Shown: positions 1 through 8,849 of the stretch, piece by piece
How positions within the stretch are numbered: the first letter of the stretch is position 1
Layout: every line of letters begins with the position of its first letter
Assembly: GCF_900110765.1 (NCBI RefSeq)
Contig: NZ_FOEO01000018.1
Span: 49,967-113,966 of the forward strand
Length of the DNA: 64,000 bases
Source: Pseudomonas sp. NFACC02
GTDB lineage: Bacteria > Pseudomonadota > Gammaproteobacteria > Pseudomonadales > Pseudomonadaceae
Direction of reading: 5' to 3'
The notes under the pieces: generated by a model
Told to the model about the DNA's origin: nothing
Seen by the model: only the letters and a program-made list of their open reading frames with translations
Databases searched by the model: none
Made by a program: the position numbers and the translations under genes

Positions 1-19
1 GGTCCAAGCGGCCCGTACA

Positions 20-2152
20 TCAGAAGCTGAAGTCGACCTTGGTCCAGAACGTGCGTCCGGGCTCGTTGAGCGCGCGGTCGCCGGGTAAGCCAAAACCGGC
101 GTCGCCCGCAAGGTTCAGGTGCTCGGCGTAGTCCTTGCCGAACAGGTTGTCGACGCCGGTGCTGACCTTCAGCTGTTTGCTGAGGCGATAGCTGCCATTG
201 AGAGAAAACACCCCGAAGCCCGCACTCTTGCCGAAGTCCTGGCCGACGACGTTGCCTTTGCCTTCAGCCACCCGGTTCTGCGCCGCAACGACTCGCCACA
301 AGGCCCCGGCGCTCCAGGCGTTTTGCTCGTAGGTCAGTCCCAGCTTGGTCACAAGCGGTGGCATCTGCGGCAATGCCTGACCGTCTGACGTGTTCTTGCC
401 CCACGCGTAGGCCAGCGTGGCATCGGTTTTCCAGTTCGGCGCCAGACGATAGGCAAAGCCCAACTCGCCCCCCATGATCCGGGCATTGACGTTCTCGGTA
501 CTGGTGGTGCTCATGCCCATCATGTCGGTGCCGTAGTCGAACAGAATGAAGTCGCGAACCACGCCGACGTAACCGGATGCCCATGCCTGGAGATCGTCAC
601 CGCTGTATTGCGCGCCGAAGTCCAACTGGGTGGTTTTCTCGGGCTTCACCCCCTCGAACGCGTTGCGGGATCCCGCGGGGCCGCTGCCTGCGGAAAACAG
701 CTCCCAATAGTCGGGGAACCGCTGGACATGACCTATCCCGGCGTACAGCGTCGTCGGAGAGTCGGCGAGGTCATATTCGTAACGGGCGAACCCGCTGGGC
801 AACGTATCGGCGCGCGTGTCGTCCGCCGTCGGATTGGGCATGCTCATCGACATCGTGCTGACCGATTGCCGATAGTCCTTGGCCGACGCCCTGTCCAGGC
901 GCGCGCCCGAGACAATACGACTGCGCTCGGCGGCGTACCAGGTCATCTCGGCGAACGCGCCGTAGTTGTGCTCAACCGCGTCCTTGCTCCAGGCGAAGGC
1001 GTCTGTGTCGGTGTAGACATTGGTCACCATGTCGTACGTCGAATTGCGCTCACGGTGTTCGCTGCGCAGTGCATCAATACCGGTCACCAGTTCGACGTCG
1101 GTCCATTTCCAGGTCGCGGCCGCACGGGCGCCCATCGTGCGCCGGTCGACTTGCGAGGCCATCGGCATGGCCATCATGCTGGTGGGGTCCGGTGTACGCA
1201 GCCGGAAGTTGTCCATGATGTGGTCGGCGTAGTTGTAGTAGACCTGCGCTTCAAGCTTATCCAGCACGCCGCCGATGTTGCGCTTTTCGAACTTCAGCCC
1301 CAGGCTCTCGCGCTCCAGTTGCGAGCTGTCCATGCCTCGACCGCCCAGACGCGCCTCGCCGTTGCCTTTACCGGTAGTCAGCTCAACCAGTGTGTCGGCA
1401 TCCGGTGTCCAGCCCAGCGCCACATCACCGTTCCACTTATCCCAGCGTGAAGGCACGGTGTTGTTGTGGCCGTCCTTATAGTCGTCAGCCTGCGCCTGGT
1501 TTCCGATTACCCGAAGGTAGCCTTGCGGGCCGCCGACCGCGCCGTCGAGCACCTTGTCGAAGCGGCCATTGGAGCCCACCAGCACACTGCCGTTGAGACG
1601 GCTGCCCAGTTCCCCGAAGTGTTCCGGCTCGCGCTCGAACAGCACGGTGCCCGCCGAAGCGCCGGGGCCCCATTGCACGGTCTGCGGGCCTTTGATCACG
1701 GTCAGTTTGTCGAAGGTTTCCGGGGCGATGTAGGAGCTCGGCGCATCCATGCGGAACGGACAGGCGCCGAGCATCAGGCCACCATTGGTACGCAGGTTCA
1801 AACGCGAACCGAACATGCCGCGCAGCACCGGGTCACCGTTTGAGCCGCCGCTGCGAATGGCAGAAAAACCGGGGATGGTCTTCAGATAATCCGTTCCGTC
1901 GCTGGCAGGAACAGGTTGGCGAGCGTCCTTCGGACGGGTGACGATGGTCAGTGGCGAGCTTTGCTGCACCGCCGTGATCACCAGTGGCGACAGCCCCAGC
2001 ACTTGCTCTTGCGGATCGCCGTCACCGGCGGTTGGCTGTGCCGCTTGTGCAACGACGGGCAACGTCAGCCCCAGAAAAATGAAATAGGCACGGCGCCAGT
2101 TCAGGCGCGACCGATCAAGTTGAAAAAGCGGCTCGTTCTTGGTCGAGTACAT
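20..2152 (-). CDS. oprC: TonB-dependent copper receptor, OprC-like
   Basis: Outer-membrane TonB-dependent receptor of about 710 residues, the usual size for OprC-type copper receptors. A signal peptide (hydrophobic stretch ending near VAQA) is followed by a plug domain with the typical TVIKGPQTVQWGPG-type segment, then a beta-barrel ending in an aromatic C-terminus (KVDFSF). Several Met-rich clusters are visible (SMMAMPMAS, STMSMSMP, DMMGMS), which in this family fit Cu(I)/Cu(II) binding. I chose the ATG at 2152 because GGAAGA precedes it and the signal peptide follows directly; an upstream in-frame ATG at 2203 would add 17 unlikely residues. It is the last gene of the same-strand copper set with the two DUF2946 genes. 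Confident in family; the substrate is inferred from family and Met clusters. Confidence 0.9.
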   Translation of the reverse strand: MYSTKNEPLFQLDRSRLNWRRAYFIFLGLTLPVVAQAAQPTAGDGDPQEQVLGLSPLVITAVQQSSPLTIVTRPKDARQPVPASDGTDYLKTIPGFSAIRSGGSNGDPVLRGMFGSRLNLRTNGGLMLGACPFRMDAPSSYIAPETFDKLTVIKGPQTVQWGPGASAGTVLFEREPEHFGELGSRLNGSVLVGSNGRFDKVLDGAVGGPQGYLRVIGNQAQADDYKDGHNNTVPSRWDKWNGDVALGWTPDADTLVELTTGKGNGEARLGGRGMDSSQLERESLGLKFEKRNIGGVLDKLEAQVYYNYADHIMDNFRLRTPDPTSMMAMPMASQVDRRTMGARAAATWKWTDVELVTGIDALRSEHRERNSTYDMVTNVYTDTDAFAWSKDAVEHNYGAFAEMTWYAAERSRIVSGARLDRASAKDYRQSVSTMSMSMPNPTADDTRADTLPSGFARYEYDLADSPTTLYAGIGHVQRFPDYWELFSAGSGPAGSRNAFEGVKPEKTTQLDFGAQYSGDDLQAWASGYVGVVRDFILFDYGTDMMGMSTTSTENVNARIMGGELGFAYRLAPNWKTDATLAYAWGKNTSDGQALPQMPPLVTKLGLTYEQNAWSAGALWRVVAAQNRVAEGKGNVVGQDFGKSAGFGVFSLNGSYRLSKQLKVSTGVDNLFGKDYAEHLNLAGDAGFGLPGDRALNEPGRTFWTKVDFSF

Positions 2153-2277
2153 GGATCTTCCGATGAAAGTCAGGTGTACATGGAGCGCCCACAGCCATCC
2201 CACACGTGATTCGCAAAAGCGCGTGCTGGGGCTGTCGGGCGTTCAGCGTTCTAAAAATGATCTGTGACGTTCAACGG

Positions 2278-2661
2278 TCAAACCGGTGGTGCTCGGCTTC
2301 GCGCCCCTGGGAATACAGGTGGTGCGGGTTGTTCAGGGACAAAATGAATGGAAAACAAACTGGCTTGGGGTACACCAGGCGGCGTGATCAACAGCCTGGA
2401 TTCAACCAGCGGCGGATGCTGAAACAGCAGCGAGCAATAGCCGCATTTCTCCCAGAGCAGCAAATGATGGTTCTTGCTGATTGGCGGTTGATGCGACGCC
2501 ATGCTCATGCCCGGCATTTCGTCGCATGCCATGCCCGCCATGCTCATGGACGCGTTTTGACCCTGCGCAAGGCTGATCCCCTGACTGATCAAGGGACCGG
2601 CAAAGATCATCAGCATGGCGAAAAGGCTCAGCCATGCAGCAATCAGGCGCCTTTGACGCAT
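2278..2661 (-). CDS. DUF2946 domain protein, copper-locus partner
   Basis: Small protein of about 127 residues with an N-terminal membrane/signal segment, a Met/His/Cys-rich middle (SMSMAGMACDEMPGMSMASH) and a CGYC pair further on. DUF2946 proteins sit next to OprC-type copper receptors in pseudomonads; their biochemical role is not established, and metal handling in the periplasm is inferred from the Met/Cys content. The start at 2661 begins directly at the hydrophobic segment. It lies 125 bp upstream of the receptor on the same strand and is probably co-transcribed. Confidence 0.75.
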   Translation of the reverse strand: MRQRRLIAAWLSLFAMLMIFAGPLISQGISLAQGQNASMSMAGMACDEMPGMSMASHQPPISKNHHLLLWEKCGYCSLLFQHPPLVESRLLITPPGVPQASLFSIHFVPEQPAPPVFPGARSRAPPV

Positions 2662-2840
2662 TAGTCGATCACCGCAAAACACGCTTTGTTTTCAACGAAC
2701 GACGCGCAGGCGCGCCGGAAGCAGGTGACTGGACATGAAGACTCTCCACGGTATGCATGCGCATGACGAACAGGTCGCCAGCGCAAGCGATTCAGGATTC
2801 AGATTGCATAGGGGCTCGTCAGTCGAGCACGTCAAATCAA

Positions 2841-3215
2841 TCAGGGAGCCTGAGGCAGGAGTCCGGGGAGCAGATGACGGGGTATTCGTCGATGGAAGGT
2901 GTAAGCGGCAGGCAGTCGAAGCTGGCGGGTGCTGAGCAGCCACCCCAGACCGATGAAAAACATCAACGACAGGAAAGCGATTCCGGCGAACGCGCAATCG
3001 CTCATCGACAACTTCATGATCAGCGCGTGATCACCCATCTTCGAAAGATCGGACAGGATAAATGCGCCCTGGTCACCACAATCCATGGCCTGAGTGGCGC
3101 CGGAAAAGGCATCGACCATTTGCCCATGACCCACACTGCACACGATGCCATTGAACAGGATGAAGCCGTAAAGCATCCAGGCAATGATCGAGCGGTGGGT
3201 TCGGACGAAATTCAT
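2841..3215 (-). CDS. DUF2946 family small membrane protein
   Basis: About 124 residues, with an N-terminal membrane segment (IIAWMLYGFILFNGIVC) and a second hydrophobic helix near residues 75-95 (FAGIAFLSLMFFIGLGWLL). Cys at CSVGHG, DCGDQ and SDC are characteristic of the DUF2946 group found at the head of pseudomonad copper-receptor operons. It lacks the dense Met cluster of its downstream relative. The 179-bp spacer to the next gene is longer than expected for this operon; related loci usually carry a PCu(A)C-type chaperone gene there, and none is visible here. Function unknown. Confidence 0.7.
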   Translation of the reverse strand: MNFVRTHRSIIAWMLYGFILFNGIVCSVGHGQMVDAFSGATQAMDCGDQGAFILSDLSKMGDHALIMKLSMSDCAFAGIAFLSLMFFIGLGWLLSTRQLRLPAAYTFHRRIPRHLLPGLLPQAP

Positions 3216-3575
3216 CGGCGGAATCTAACATCGTCGGAAATGGAAATACACAAGCTGCCCAACGGGAAAAACTGAAACCACTGTGCGCCCGTGGCAGGCG
3301 TCCCAATAAACCTGAGCCTCAGACGAGCTGCGACAAAGTGGCGCACAGCTGACTACGACATAGCGCCGTCAGTGGACGAAAGGGCCCGGGTTGGATGCCG
3401 TGTACCCGTTGGCTAAAGATTCGATATGAACGTGCTTCTGCGTTTGAGGCTACAAGGGTGAGTCAAGCGTGCCCAGCGCTATCGAATGCAGTCGGCAAAC
3501 TCGTCTAATGATCGTGACCGACCATCACTTAATTAATGACGCTTACACGCGCTGCGTAGTGGTGCAGCCAAGGTT
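3216..3575. other. Intergenic gap, promoter region of the copper operon
   Basis: No convincing coding sequence. It holds the upstream region of the minus-strand DUF2946/OprC genes on its left and the 3' side of the saccharopine-dehydrogenase-like gene on its right. I could not pick a confident promoter or metalloregulator site by eye. Confidence 0.4.
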
Positions 3576-4586
3576 TCACCCTTGAGTGGGTAACCTACGC
3601 AGCTCCCCGCCTTCCTGAGCCAAGCGTTTAAAATACAAATCGGCCTCCAAGAGCTGGTATGGAAAATAGAGTCCGGGCAGTGGGGCAGGCCGTCCGTCCA
3701 GTGCAAGCAGTCGCTCCAACAGCATTGCCACGCTTAGGCCGGTGAGGTAGGCAGCGCCCTTTGGGTGGACAAAAGCGTGGCGGGTACGCAGAGGTGCTCC
3801 GTTCAGATCTTCACCTGCAAGCTCGATGATGATCTCAGTCGACATTGGCTGGCCTTGGCGCCGGGTCGAGCTCACGCCGGTGGCGAGATTGAACTGGACG
3901 TTGGGCGCTCCGGTAGCAGCAGCCAAACCGACAACGTCGATAGAAGAGAAACCGTTACCCTCGAGCTTTGTACCATCCACCGCGTGGAAGCTGACCTTGG
4001 CATCCTGGCCTTCGCGCCAGATGTACCCCCCATCGCGCCTACTCAGCGCCGCCGGCAACATCTTGCTCAAGTGCTCGAAATCCCTGGCGACAGTCGGACC
4101 GCCACTGTCTTGCTCATCCACTAACGCGTTGATCACGATGTCGCGAACACGGCCATAAGCACTGGCGATACTGAGCGTCGACACGGTTGTCGCGCCGACC
4201 ATCCACTCATAACCCAGAACAATGGGCGCGATGTCAGGCCTGTGCATGTAGGTTGCGATTTCAGGCGCGATCTCGAAAACGCCGGAGGAGATGCTCAGAT
4301 GCGGCACGCCGCGCTTTTGGGCAAAACGCAATCCGGCAAGCGTGTGGTCCATGTAAAAGACCACCACTGCGCTGACTTGACGATCACCTAACCCTAAATC
4401 ATCTGCTGCGGGATCAGTCACAATCCCCTGCGCACATCCTAACTGCTCTGCCGCTTGCTGAGCCTTGGCAAGATCGCGTCCGCCTATCAAGAGCGCAATC
4501 TCGGGATGAGCTGCGCGTAAGGCTTGAGCAGTGCGTTGGCCTATAGCGCCTGAACCGCCCATGAAAAGTATTGGATGCCTAGACAT
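3576..4586 (-). CDS. Saccharopine-dehydrogenase-like NAD(P)-binding protein
   Basis: A 336-residue protein opening with a Rossmann motif (FMGGSGAIGQRTAQAL, glycines at about residues 10-16), followed by a second strand ending in GGRD, typical of the saccharopine dehydrogenase-like / trans-acting enoyl reductase group. Substrate unknown. It is divergent from a TetR regulator, and both start sites flank two near-identical palindromes (4609-4623 and 4653-4667), so the regulator probably represses this gene. The start ATG at 4586 lies directly before the Rossmann strand, with a GGAG-type ribosome site upstream. A second, distinct member of this superfamily lies at 60.4 kb. Confidence 0.75.
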   Translation of the reverse strand: MSRHPILFMGGSGAIGQRTAQALRAAHPEIALLIGGRDLAKAQQAAEQLGCAQGIVTDPAADDLGLGDRQVSAVVVFYMDHTLAGLRFAQKRGVPHLSISSGVFEIAPEIATYMHRPDIAPIVLGYEWMVGATTVSTLSIASAYGRVRDIVINALVDEQDSGGPTVARDFEHLSKMLPAALSRRDGGYIWREGQDAKVSFHAVDGTKLEGNGFSSIDVVGLAAATGAPNVQFNLATGVSSTRRQGQPMSTEIIIELAGEDLNGAPLRTRHAFVHPKGAAYLTGLSVAMLLERLLALDGRPAPLPGLYFPYQLLEADLYFKRLAQEGGELRRLPTQG

Positions 4587-4608
4587 TGTGCGTTCTCCCT
4601 CCAGTTAA

Positions 4609-4669
4609 CCTACTATTAGTAGGAAAACTAGCACGAGACTTACAATCCGTAACCTACCATTGGTAGGTT
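4609..4669. promoter_or_regulatory. Two TetR-type palindromic operators
   Basis: CCTACTATTAGTAGG at 4609-4623 and CCTACCATTGGTAGG at 4653-4667 are perfect 15-bp palindromes around a central T and share the CCTAC-N5-GTAGG frame. The second extends to 19 bp (AACC...GGTT). They are 44 bp apart centre to centre, between the divergent oxidoreductase and TetR genes, so they are very likely the autoregulatory operators of that TetR protein. Binding is inferred. Confidence 0.75.
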
Positions 4670-4689
4670 ATCTGCTTCTGAGGATCAGC

Positions 4690-5298
4690 GTGGAAAAAGT
4701 CAGCAACCCTCCAGCCAGTGGCACAGGCTCACATCGACTTACAAAAGCCGAGCGGCGGCAACAATTGCTCAAGACGGCACTGCTGATTGTGCGGGAAGAA
4801 GACGCTGACCGTTTGACCTTGGGCCATTTGGCGGTCCGCGCCGGCGTTTCCAAACCGGTGGTTTACGATCATTTCAGGACTCGGTCGGCACTATTGATCG
4901 AGCTGTACAGATGGATCGATACGGAACGCGTCGATGCTTTTCGCCACGCTATGGCGGGAAGTCCGCAGACTTTGGAGGATACTGCGCAGGCGCTTGCCAG
5001 TGCTTATATCCACTGTGCGGCCGACCAAACAGACGAATTTCACGCTGTCGGAGCAGCGCTTGCAGGCAGTAGCGACAAAGCGGTGGTTTTCCAGGAGCTG
5101 CTGGATAACTGCGTGCGCATGTTTATGGCGGTGCTGGAACCGCACGCAGCGCTGTCGACTGCAGAGATGGAGCGTATCTGCACCGGTCTGATAGGAGCAG
5201 GCGAAGCGCTTTCGAGCGCAACTGTGCGTGGACGACACACCCTCGATGAAGCGATCACAACTTTTTCGTCGCTTATTTTGGGTGCGTTTCACCGGTAG
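4690..5298 (+). CDS. TetR family transcriptional regulator
   Basis: About 202 residues. The N-terminal helix-turn-helix is clear (RRQQLLKTALLIVREE...LTLGHLAVRAGVSKPVVYDHFRTRSALL), followed by a helical ligand-binding domain. I prefer the GTG start at 4690 because TGAGGA lies 5-10 nt upstream; a start at 4660 would lie inside the operator palindrome and lacks a ribosome site. It is divergent from the saccharopine-dehydrogenase-like gene and probably represses it and itself through the palindromes at 4609-4667. Ligand unknown. Confidence 0.85.
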   Translation: MEKVSNPPASGTGSHRLTKAERRQQLLKTALLIVREEDADRLTLGHLAVRAGVSKPVVYDHFRTRSALLIELYRWIDTERVDAFRHAMAGSPQTLEDTAQALASAYIHCAADQTDEFHAVGAALAGSSDKAVVFQELLDNCVRMFMAVLEPHAALSTAEMERICTGLIGAGEALSSATVRGRHTLDEAITTFSSLILGAFHR

Positions 5299-5427
5299 TG
5301 CCCGTTCAGTACAGGTTGGCAAGGCAAACATCGTGCAGGGTCAAATGAGCGTCAGCTATCGGCCAATACCGGCCAGTCGGTGACCGGCAGAGTCGACAGA
5401 AGGACGAGCCACCAAGACCTGCGGTGA

Positions 5428-5895
5428 CTACGCCCGATCTATTCGCCCGGAGTAGCAACCCTGCTTGGCATTGTGAACGTGAATGTAACTAACCTCTGGA
5501 TTGGCAAACATCCGAGTGACTACAGGTTCTATTGCTATTCCATCAGCTACGTCGGCATCGAGCATCATCCCATCATCAGTGAAAGCGCGAAGCGATAGCA
5601 GGCGGATTCGCATAGACTCAGGTACCTGATCGACTGCGTCATAAGCTTGTGAGGCCCACTCCCGTATGAAGATCGCGTGTGAGGCACGGTATGGCGTCTT
5701 GGCTGGCTGACAGACATGGTTGAGTAAAAGCACGCTCTGACCTAGCTCCGCATCTTTCATTTCGATACGGTCAGGAAAGCCTGGGTTGCTGTCGACGATG
5801 TAACGCTTCATCCCAAGAGATGCCAGCTCTTGGTCGGACAATCCAAACAGTGACTGGAATGGCTCGGGGGAAAGGCCAGTTATACGGAACGCCAT
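5428..5895 (-). CDS. DUF1203 domain-containing protein
   Basis: A 155-residue cytoplasmic protein that reads as a full-length DUF1203 member: N-terminal FRITGL, the RASHAIFIRE segment mid-protein and the C-terminal YIHVHNAKQGCYSGRI. No catalytic assignment is known to me for this family. It is single, with no obvious operon partner; a dispersed intergenic repeat copy lies upstream at about 5984-6019. Confidence 0.75.
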   Translation of the reverse strand: MAFRITGLSPEPFQSLFGLSDQELASLGMKRYIVDSNPGFPDRIEMKDAELGQSVLLLNHVCQPAKTPYRASHAIFIREWASQAYDAVDQVPESMRIRLLSLRAFTDDGMMLDADVADGIAIEPVVTRMFANPEVSYIHVHNAKQGCYSGRIDRA

Positions 5896-5983
5896 GGTCG
5901 AACTCCTCTTGGCTTGGAGTCCTATCAGACTGGAACTCGTACAGTACTTACCATCCGATTCTTGCTGCTTTATTCAAGCTGCC

Positions 5984-6019
5984 GCGACCGGCTGCTTTGG
6001 GTCGAAAGCTGTCTGTGAG
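5984..6019. repeat. Dispersed intergenic repeat, copy 1
   Basis: Contains GCTGCTTTGGGTCGAAAGCTG, cut here to its core GCTTTGGGTCGAAAGCT, one of about ten related copies in the window (see 25401, 30445, 35419, 36231, 39908, 55297). All lie between genes. It is a degenerate, partly palindromic sequence. Confidence 0.5.
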
Positions 6020-6193
6020 GAGGAGCCCATGGTTCTGCGGTGTTTGGTCTTTTATCGCGTTGCTTGAGGCTGATCGCGGCCCGGCAGTTTCGGGCTTCGG
6101 TGCTTTCCGTGCGTGTCCAAGCGCCTGAAGCAACACGGTTTGCGTGAAGGGTACCTGAAGCTGGAGATTACCCAGTCGTTTCTGTGGTACCTC

Positions 6194-7213
6194 TTAGAAG
6201 CCCTCCAGAACGATCTTGCCTTTTGCCTTGCCGCTTTCCAGTAGAGCATGGGCACGACGAAGATTTTCTGCGCTGAGGCGTCCGTAGTTATCGCCAAGAG
6301 TGGTGCGCAAGAGACCCGAATCGACGTGCCGCGCAATTTCGTTGAGGATGTTGTGCTGCTCCTGCATGTCCTCGGTTTCGTAAAGCGAGCGGGTATACAT
6401 CAGCTCCCAGTGCAACGACAGGCTCTTACGCTTCAGCGGCACAGCGTCAAGCGTGGCCGGATCATCGATCAGGCCCAGCCTGCCCTGAGGCTTCAGTGAT
6501 TCGATGATTTGCTCGTAGTGCCGATCAGTCTGGGTCAGGCTTGCGACATAGCTGACTTGTCCAATGCCAATGCGCTTGAGCTCTTCGCTGAGTGGCTTGG
6601 TATGGTCGATGACGTGATGCGCACCCAGCTCGGTGACCCAGGCCTGGGTTTCCGGGCGCGAAGCCGTGCCGATGATTGTTAGTCCGGTCAGTTGACGCGC
6701 CAACTGAGTCAGGATCGAACCCACCCCGCCCGCAGCGCCGACGATGAGCAGCGTTTCGCCCCGGTCGGTGGTATCACGTGCAACACCGAGGCGATCAAAG
6801 AGTAACTCCCAGGCGGTCAGGGAAGTCAGTGGCAATGCCGCAGCCTGGCTGAAATCCAGCGACTGGGGCATTGAACCGACGATACGCTCGTCCACCAGTT
6901 GCAGCTCACTGTTGCTTCCCGGGCGGATCAACGATCCGGCGTACCAGACCCTGTCACCAGGCTTGAACAGCGTCACGTCGCTGCCGACCGACTTGACCAC
7001 GCCGGTAGCGTCCCATCCGAGGATACGGGGCTGGCTTTCGTCTTCGTGCGGTACGTAGCCCTGTCGCACCTTGGTATCGACAGGATTGACCGATACGGCC
7101 TTTACCTCTACGAGCAGGTCGCGCGGCTTCGGCACTGGCTCGGGTATATCGATCTCCACCAAGGCGTCGGGATGTTCGATAGGCAGGCATTTGAAGTGTG
7201 CAATGGCTTTCAT
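6194..7213 (-). CDS. Zinc-free alcohol dehydrogenase / quinone reductase, MDR family
   Basis: A 339-residue medium-chain dehydrogenase/reductase. The N-terminal GroES-like domain carries VSVNPVDTKVRQG and GWDATGVV, and the Rossmann domain carries LLIVGAAGGVGSILTQLARQL. Zinc-ligand cysteines are not evident, as in the zinc-independent NADPH:quinone oxidoreductase branch (often annotated 'zinc-binding alcohol dehydrogenase family'). I start at ATG 7213 (MKAIAHF), the conserved family N-terminus, with GAGG about 9-12 nt upstream. Only 10 bp separate it from the upstream ABM-domain gene, so the two are probably one transcript. Likely reduces quinones or reactive enals; substrate unknown. Confidence 0.8.
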   Translation of the reverse strand: MKAIAHFKCLPIEHPDALVEIDIPEPVPKPRDLLVEVKAVSVNPVDTKVRQGYVPHEDESQPRILGWDATGVVKSVGSDVTLFKPGDRVWYAGSLIRPGSNSELQLVDERIVGSMPQSLDFSQAAALPLTSLTAWELLFDRLGVARDTTDRGETLLIVGAAGGVGSILTQLARQLTGLTIIGTASRPETQAWVTELGAHHVIDHTKPLSEELKRIGIGQVSYVASLTQTDRHYEQIIESLKPQGRLGLIDDPATLDAVPLKRKSLSLHWELMYTRSLYETEDMQEQHNILNEIARHVDSGLLRTTLGDNYGRLSAENLRRAHALLESGKAKGKIVLEGF

Positions 7214-7223
7214 TCGAAGAACC

Positions 7224-7517
7224 TCAGGAGATGCGATACATTTTCGTGATGGTGAGTTTTTCAGCAGCACGCTCGATGAAAGGGAGCGCAGCCTGAAAAT
7301 GCGGTGTCGCTTCGTGAGCAGTCAGCGCCGCTTCAGTGCGCCACTGTTCGATCATGTGGAAAGTGCGAGCCTGATCGGCATCACGATGGAAGTCGTACTG
7401 GATGCAATCCGCTTCGACTCGGCTCGGGCCTTGCAGGCGCTGCAGCGTCTCCTCGAGTTCGGCTTCAAACCCGGCCTTGGCGATCAAAGTGGCAATCAGT
7501 GTCAGAGGGGTGGTCAT
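7224..7517 (-). CDS. ABM-domain small monooxygenase, quinol monooxygenase type
   Basis: A 97-residue protein of the antibiotic biosynthesis monooxygenase fold: an N-terminal beta strand (LTLIATLIAKAGFEAELEETL), a YDFHRD strand, then EQWRTEAALTAHEATPHFQ, the hallmark EXW...L..H segment. The start at 7517 has a strong GGAGG four bases upstream; longer in-frame starts lack one. Proteins of this type oxidise quinols or act in aromatic detoxification. It is followed after 10 bp by a quinone-reductase-like gene, which supports a quinone-related role. Confidence 0.8.
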   Translation of the reverse strand: MTTPLTLIATLIAKAGFEAELEETLQRLQGPSRVEADCIQYDFHRDADQARTFHMIEQWRTEAALTAHEATPHFQAALPFIERAAEKLTITKMYRIS

Positions 7518-7748
7518 CAAACCTCCTGCTTGTGGGCGTTTAATAAAGAGAGAGCGCATTGGCTGGCACGGGTGTATCGAAGATATCCATGCCGTCGGCC
7601 GTGCGGCCAACAATTTGAATCTGCGGTGCTGCGAGATGGCGGCCTGGTCGAGATCCAGGTTATCGGCACGACACACATGAACTCGTCGAAGGGGAAGACT
7701 GGGTCAGTGTCTTCCGGGCCCGGTGCACACGATCCTGTGTCGGCGTGA

Positions 7749-8747
7749 CTAAGCCTTTCGCTCAATGACGACTTTGCCAATGGCACGACCTGACTCTAGG
7801 CGATCATGTGCCGCACTGACACCCGCAGCAGTGAAATCATGGCGCTCATCGATCAGTGGCTTGACCAAGCCGCGATCAACTAGGGCAGCCAGTCTTTGCA
7901 GGATCTCGCCATGGTGCTTGCGGTCTTGGTTATGAATGATCGAAACAGCCATGAATACCAGGTCGAGTCTCAATGCCTTGAAGTGCATTTCGGTCAGATC
8001 GTAGGTGTCGTAACCAATGATCGAGACGACGTGGCCCTTGAGCTTCGCGGCTTTCAGCGAGTTCTGTAAGACCTCGCCGCCCAGGGTATCGAAGACCGTA
8101 TCGAATCCCTTTCCTTCGGTGATTCGCTGACTGTATTCCTCAGGCGTCTCGCTGTTATAAAAAATAATTTCATCGGCGCCCAACCGACGGGCAATTTCCG
8201 CTTTTTCCGGTGTGGAAATCGTCGTCGATACCCTGGCTCCCAGGACCTTGGCCAATTGAATGCCTATATGCCCGACACCGCCGGTGCCACCATGTACAAG
8301 GACATTGTCATTGGGTTTGATCGAAGCACGGTCGATCAGCGCCTCCCATGCCGTAATCGCCACCAGCGGCAGGCTTGCTGCTTCGCCAAAAGAGAGCGAC
8401 TTGGGTTTTAGCGCCAGCATCTGGGCATCGACCTCCATCTGATCTGCCAGCGCACCGGGAATCCCCACGATGCCGCCGAAACAGCCATAGACTTCATCGC
8501 CTGGGTTGAAGCGCGTCACACCAGTACCGACGGAGCTGACTACCCCTGAAACATCAATGTGGAGAGTGGCCGGGAAAGTCAGACCAGCCGTACCTTCGCT
8601 GCCACGACGAATTTTCGTGTCCACTGGATTCACGCTTGTCGCCCGCACATCAACAATCACATGACCTGCTCGCGCGCGGGGATTGTCCGTCTGAATTTCG
8701 ACAAAAAGGTCTGAGCTACCATGCTGATTTATCACAATGGCTTTCAA
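7749..8747 (-). CDS. NADP-dependent quinone oxidoreductase-like MDR protein
   Basis: 332 residues. GroES-like N-terminal domain with TSVNPVDTKIRRG and HIDVSGVV, then a Rossmann fold with VLVHGGTGGVGHIGIQLAKVLGARV. No zinc-binding cysteine cluster is seen. It belongs to the same superfamily as the product of 6194-7213 but is clearly distinct in sequence. It is divergent from the LysR gene at 8850, the classic arrangement for a LysR target. Predicted cytosolic reductase of quinones or alpha,beta-unsaturated carbonyls; substrate unknown. Confidence 0.8.
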   Translation of the reverse strand: MKAIVINQHGSSDLFVEIQTDNPRARAGHVIVDVRATSVNPVDTKIRRGSEGTAGLTFPATLHIDVSGVVSSVGTGVTRFNPGDEVYGCFGGIVGIPGALADQMEVDAQMLALKPKSLSFGEAASLPLVAITAWEALIDRASIKPNDNVLVHGGTGGVGHIGIQLAKVLGARVSTTISTPEKAEIARRLGADEIIFYNSETPEEYSQRITEGKGFDTVFDTLGGEVLQNSLKAAKLKGHVVSIIGYDTYDLTEMHFKALRLDLVFMAVSIIHNQDRKHHGEILQRLAALVDRGLVKPLIDERHDFTAAGVSAAHDRLESGRAIGKVVIERKA

Positions 8748-8849
8748 AGGTTTAACTCCGAGGAACTATAGGCCACAAAATTATCATCAATAAAATTGGA
8801 TAAGTACGTTAGAGTTGTTGAATCTTTCGGTCCTGTTGGTTGGTAATAA

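Noticed and set aside
608..1450. 280-codon plus-strand frame opposite the copper receptor
   Set aside because: Antisense shadow of a high-GC gene; random composition, no ribosome site, no family features.
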